23,601 bases of DNA from an uncultured Candidatus Saccharibacteria bacterium (GTDB lineage: Bacteria; Patescibacteriota; Saccharimonadia; Saccharimonadales; Saccharimonadaceae): positions 1 to 23,601 of the forward strand of contig CAMUOM010000010.1 of NCBI GenBank assembly GCA_947090635.1. Direction: 5' to 3'. Shown here in pieces: positions 20,490 through 23,601 of the stretch. Every line of letters starts with the position of its first letter. Position 1 is the stretch's first letter. The notes beneath the pieces were generated by a model that worked only from the letters and a program-made list of their open reading frames with translations, was not told where the DNA came from and did not search any database. The position numbers were made by a program, and so were the translations under genes.

Positions 20490-20913
20490 CGCAGCACAGA
20501 AGAAACCAGTAGAGGTGAAGCGGCCAAGTAGTCCCACGAAGCAGGGGAGTAAGTATAAGCCAATTCCACCAAAAGAATACCAATTTGGCCAGCCACATGG
20601 CAACCCACGGAGCAATGGCCACTGGCGTAAAGAGGATACAGCACGCTACAAGCTAGAACAGATGATGAAGATGACTGAAGATGAATTGAGCGCAGTTAGC
20701 GATGACGAAAACGCCCCTTGTTTTGAGCGTCGCATTGCACGCACCATCAAAGACAGCGAGTGGCGCACGATAGAGTCGATGATTAATCAGGTATACGGCA
20801 AACCAAAAGAAACGAGCGAAACTATCTTGAGGGGTGAGATAGAAACCAACGGCCGACCATATAAGGGCCTCAGTATTGAAGAAATACAATTGTTGCTGAA
20901 ATCGGGGAAGTAA
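20482..20913 (+). CDS. small terminase subunit-like protein
   Basis: A 143-residue protein with a basic, Pro-rich N-terminus and a GNPR-type segment (YQFGQPHGNPRSNGHWRKED) like that of DUF5681-type phage proteins found beside large terminases, a helix LEQMMKMTEDELSAV, and a C-terminal half ending in a MINQVYGKPKETSE segment typical of small terminases. Small subunits recognise viral DNA and regulate the large subunit during packaging. The assignment rests on these segments plus its position, abutting the large terminase through a TAATG overlap. Domain boundaries cannot be fixed by eye. Confidence 0.65.
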   Translation: MASAAQKKPVEVKRPSSPTKQGSKYKPIPPKEYQFGQPHGNPRSNGHWRKEDTARYKLEQMMKMTEDELSAVSDDENAPCFERRIARTIKDSEWRTIESMINQVYGKPKETSETILRGEIETNGRPYKGLSIEEIQLLLKSGK

Positions 20914-22334
20914 TGCAACTGGATAACGCCACGGTAAGAGAACTAAAGAAAGAAGCGGCGCGACTCGACTTGTTTAGTTTTTGCCAGCTAATGTATCCTA
21001 AGTTCTATTTAGAAAGCCGTAGTTACCTTAAAGACATAACACACACGTTGCAAGAGTTCATTGATAACAGCCCAAAGCGTTTTCTGGTGCTGACTTGCCC
21101 ACCGCGCCACGGCAAAAGTCTAACCGCTCAAGCATTGACGGCTTGGCTATTTGGACGTGACCCGACATTAAAGGTGATGACTGGCAGTTACAACGAGCGA
21201 TTGTCTACATTGTTCGCTAGAAGTGTGCGCAACCTTATCCAGACCGAGAAGGTGGATGACAATATCGTATACTCCGATATATTTAGCGGCACTAAAGTGA
21301 AATACGGTGAGGCTAGCGCCAGTATGTGGAGCCTTGAGGGGAATAGCCAAGTAAGCTATCTAGCTACCAGCCCAAGCGGTACTGCCACCGGTATGGGCGC
21401 CAATGTGCTGATAATCGATGACGTAATTAAGAATGCCGCAGAAGCCTACAACGAAAACACGCTTGATGGGCATTGGGAGTGGTTCACCAACACGATGATA
21501 CAGCGCCTTGAGGGCGATTATAAGGTGATAGTCATTATGACCCGTTGGAGCACTTCTGACCTTGCTGGGCGCATCCTAGAAGCGTTTGGGGACAAAGTAG
21601 AACACATAGAGTATGCTGCAGTACAGCCCGATGGTTCTATGTTATGTGACGACATACTAAGCGCCGAGGACTACAAGATAAAAACAGCCGAAATGAACGT
21701 AGATATTGCCGAAGCCAACTACAACCAGAAGCCGATTGACGTTAAGGGGCGGTTGTATGGGGAGTTTAAGCTATGGGATAGATTGCCAGTTAACGAAGCC
21801 ACGCTAAATTTCACCGATACTGCAGATACGGGCGAAGACTATTTGTGCTCTATTAATGGCGTAGTGCATGACAGCGAATTCTATATTACTGATTTAGTGT
21901 TTACAGACAAGCCAATGGAGGTGACAGAGCCGGCAGTGGCAGATTTATTGCACCGAGGTGATGTACAGACGGCACGGATAGAAAGCAATAACGGCGGTCG
22001 TGGCTTTGCGCGCAACGTAGAACGTATTTTAAAGGAGCAGTACCGTACTAACAGAACCGTGATTGAAGCAGTGCCGCAAACGCATAACAAGGAGAGCCGC
22101 ATTCTAGCCTCTAGCGCTTGGGTGCAAAATCATATCTACATGCCATTAAACTGGCAAACCAAATATCCAGACTTCTACAAGCAAGTAATTAGCTACCAAC
22201 GCCGTGGCAAAAATAAACACGATGACGCGGTGGATGTGCTGGCAAGCATTTACGAATCTGTTACCTCAGAGAGACGCCCAGAGGTGATAGATAAGCGTGG
22301 AAGTAGATTAAGAACAATGGGCTATTGGAGCTGA
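20913..22334 (+). CDS. terL: phage terminase large subunit
   Basis: The motor and nuclease that cuts concatemeric phage DNA and pumps it into the procapsid. The 473-residue protein shows Walker A PPRHGKS (63-69), Walker B VLIIDDV (165-171), the coupling motif MTRW (209-212), and a C-terminal RNase H-fold nuclease with candidate metal ligands in TDTADTGED (D302 region), E357 in RIESNNGG, and D437/D438/D441 in KHDDAVDVLA. All motor and nuclease motifs are intact and the length is normal. Its ATG overlaps the stop of the small-subunit-like gene, giving translational coupling and fixing the start. Confidence 0.96.
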   Translation: MQLDNATVRELKKEAARLDLFSFCQLMYPKFYLESRSYLKDITHTLQEFIDNSPKRFLVLTCPPRHGKSLTAQALTAWLFGRDPTLKVMTGSYNERLSTLFARSVRNLIQTEKVDDNIVYSDIFSGTKVKYGEASASMWSLEGNSQVSYLATSPSGTATGMGANVLIIDDVIKNAAEAYNENTLDGHWEWFTNTMIQRLEGDYKVIVIMTRWSTSDLAGRILEAFGDKVEHIEYAAVQPDGSMLCDDILSAEDYKIKTAEMNVDIAEANYNQKPIDVKGRLYGEFKLWDRLPVNEATLNFTDTADTGEDYLCSINGVVHDSEFYITDLVFTDKPMEVTEPAVADLLHRGDVQTARIESNNGGRGFARNVERILKEQYRTNRTVIEAVPQTHNKESRILASSAWVQNHIYMPLNWQTKYPDFYKQVISYQRRGKNKHDDAVDVLASIYESVTSERRPEVIDKRGSRLRTMGYWS

Positions 22335-22348
22335 TAGAAAGGAGCAAA

Positions 22349-23601
22349 ATGTATCAGGTAAGTAAAGACAGGCAACTAGATGCCAAACTAATTGAGGAAG
22401 CGATTGAATACAGCGAGAGCAACCGGCAGCGGCTAGACATGCTGAACAACTACTATTTAGGCGAGCAGGAAATTACGCACCGAGTTAAGCAGGACACGTT
22501 AAAGAACAACCGGCTGGTGGTAAACCATGCCAAGTACATTACTGATTTGTACGTTGGCTATTTGCTTGGCAACCCAGTAGATTACCAAGTGGATGACGAT
22601 AAGCTAGATATTCAGCCGCTGCTAGATGCGTATAAGCGTCAGACGATGGAGAATATTGACGTGGAAATTGCTAAAGACTGCTCAATCTTCGGACGGCAGT
22701 ATGAGTATGTATATGCTGACGAGTCGGCTAACCCTTGCTCAGTGGTGTTGGATAGCCGCAACACCGTGGTGGTATATGACGATACAATGGTGCACCATAA
22801 GCTGTACGGCATTCATTACCGCCCGATATTCAAGAACCCGCGGGATAAGAAGCCAAGCTATTATGAAGTTATTGCCATGACTGACCGTGAAATCATTAAG
22901 TACACGCTAAAGAACGGGCAAGCAACGGAACAATCACGTGAGCAGCACTCATTTGGTGCAGTACCTCTAGTGGAGTACAAGAATAACGCCGAGCTTAAGG
23001 GGGACTTTGAGCCGGTGATTAGTCTAATCGACGCATACAACCTTGTGCAGTCTGACCGCGTTAACGACCGTGAACAGCTGGTTGACGCTATCCTCTGCTT
23101 CTATGGTATGGCATTTGATGCTGACCAGATGGCTGACCTCAAGGAAAAGCGTGCTCTAGCCAATATTCCGCCAGATGGCAAGGTGGAGTATCTAACCAAG
23201 ACTATCAACGAGGGCGATGTTGACGTGTTGCGCCAGACAATTGAGCAAGACATTCACAAAATCTCTATGGTGCCGAACATTAGCGACCAGAACTTTGTTG
23301 GCAACTCTTCAGGTGTGGCGATTCGTTACAAGCTACTAGCATTTGAACAGGCCGTGAAGAACAAGGAGCGCTTCTTTGAGAAGGCTTTGATGGAGCGTTT
23401 TGCATTGTATACCCACTTCTTGGCAGTGAAGTCTACTATGCAAGAGGTGAAGAAAGAAGACATTGATGCCGTATTTACACGCAATCTACCATCCAATGAT
23501 TACGAAACCTCTCAGATGATTACCAACCTAGATGGTATCGTAGACCGCGAACTATTAGCCTCACAGCTATCCTTTGTAAAGGATGCCAGCAAGACCGTAG
23601 A
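22349..23601 (+). CDS. phage portal protein, SPP1 Gp6-like (partial)
   Basis: The portal ring is the DNA entry and exit channel of the capsid vertex and docks the terminase. The frame is open from ATG 22349 to the end of the window (417 codons seen), so the C-terminus is missing. The translation has the Gp6-like signature: an N-terminal helix ending NNYYLGEQEI, NNRLVVNHAKYITDLYVGYLLGNPVDY (about 53-79), SIFGRQYEYVYAD, an EYKNNAELKGDFEPVISLIDAYN segment, and the central SSGVAIRYKLLAFEQ before the long clip/stem helices. AAAGGAG lies four bases before the ATG. It follows terL directly, the usual order in SPP1-like siphophages. Confidence 0.93.
   Translation, partial: MYQVSKDRQLDAKLIEEAIEYSESNRQRLDMLNNYYLGEQEITHRVKQDTLKNNRLVVNHAKYITDLYVGYLLGNPVDYQVDDDKLDIQPLLDAYKRQTMENIDVEIAKDCSIFGRQYEYVYADESANPCSVVLDSRNTVVVYDDTMVHHKLYGIHYRPIFKNPRDKKPSYYEVIAMTDREIIKYTLKNGQATEQSREQHSFGAVPLVEYKNNAELKGDFEPVISLIDAYNLVQSDRVNDREQLVDAILCFYGMAFDADQMADLKEKRALANIPPDGKVEYLTKTINEGDVDVLRQTIEQDIHKISMVPNISDQNFVGNSSGVAIRYKLLAFEQAVKNKERFFEKALMERFALYTHFLAVKSTMQEVKKEDIDAVFTRNLPSNDYETSQMITNLDGIVDRELLASQLSFVKDASKTV

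Larger units (their letters stand above)
18181..23601. mobile_element. prophage, left part (integrase to portal)
   Basis: A tyrosine integrase next to a host gene, a divergent control region, and then small-terminase-like, large terminase and SPP1-type portal genes in canonical order. This supports a tailed (Caudoviricetes) prophage. The left boundary is only approximate: it should fall between uvrC (start 18020) and the integrase end (18275). The right end, lysis, tail and replication genes lie outside the window, so the matching attachment repeat cannot be looked for here. No phage gene here is visibly broken. Confidence 0.85.

Noticed and set aside
1..23601. CRISPR arrays, rRNA genes, insertion sequences
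   Set aside because: No regularly spaced repeats, no rRNA-like conserved segments and no transposase motifs were seen on either strand.

Overview
The window looks like a piece of a Candidatus Saccharibacteria (TM7) or closely related Patescibacteria chromosome with the left part of a prophage at its right-hand end. The assignment is an inference. It rests on very tight gene packing, minimal versions of housekeeping proteins (a 468-residue alanyl-tRNA synthetase, a cysteine-poor 512-residue UvrC), a secreted DUF11-type surface protein whose mature N-terminus begins WGPENRPT and carries a GDERNFV motif of a kind I associate with Saccharibacteria, and fermentative metabolism (lactate dehydrogenase, enolase). 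TGA is used as a stop codon, so recoded UGA=Gly lineages are unlikely.

Layout. 1-6700: translation and tRNA modification genes on the + strand: metG-tatD; a cysteine desulfurase, a DUF218 protein and mnmA in an overlapping operon that could supply sulfur for tRNA 2-thiolation; then a short alaS ended by a hairpin terminator. 6700-10971: a two-gene cell-surface operon made of a large membrane-spanning protein with an acidic cytoplasmic half and a Pro/Glu/Lys stalk, followed by a secreted, C-terminally anchored DUF11-type protein. 10991-14053: dedA, then ldh (-) and eno (+) fired from back-to-back promoters. 14059-18036 (-): uvrC, then a YvlD-like membrane protein, secG and a membrane-anchored family 5 solute-binding protein. 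18062-18259: a junction region with strong inverted repeats and no clear gene. 18275-23601: prophage, with a tyrosine integrase and an unknown gene on the - strand, a divergent control region, and on the + strand an unknown gene, a small-terminase-like gene, the large terminase and an SPP1 Gp6-type portal that runs off the window.

Two regulatory themes stand out. First, six of the nine chromosomal transcription units have a -10 box (TAAAAT or TATAAT, usually behind TGn) placed 6-7 bases before the start codon, so transcription should begin at or next to the start codon and the mRNAs should be leaderless. Genes with longer leaders (the surface operon, ldh, eno) and the phage genes have Shine-Dalgarno sequences instead. 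Second, the phage control region at 19856-20072 has two divergent promoters, each followed within about 70 bases by an intrinsic-terminator-like hairpin before the first gene, which points to attenuation or antitermination control of the packaging operon and of its divergent partner.
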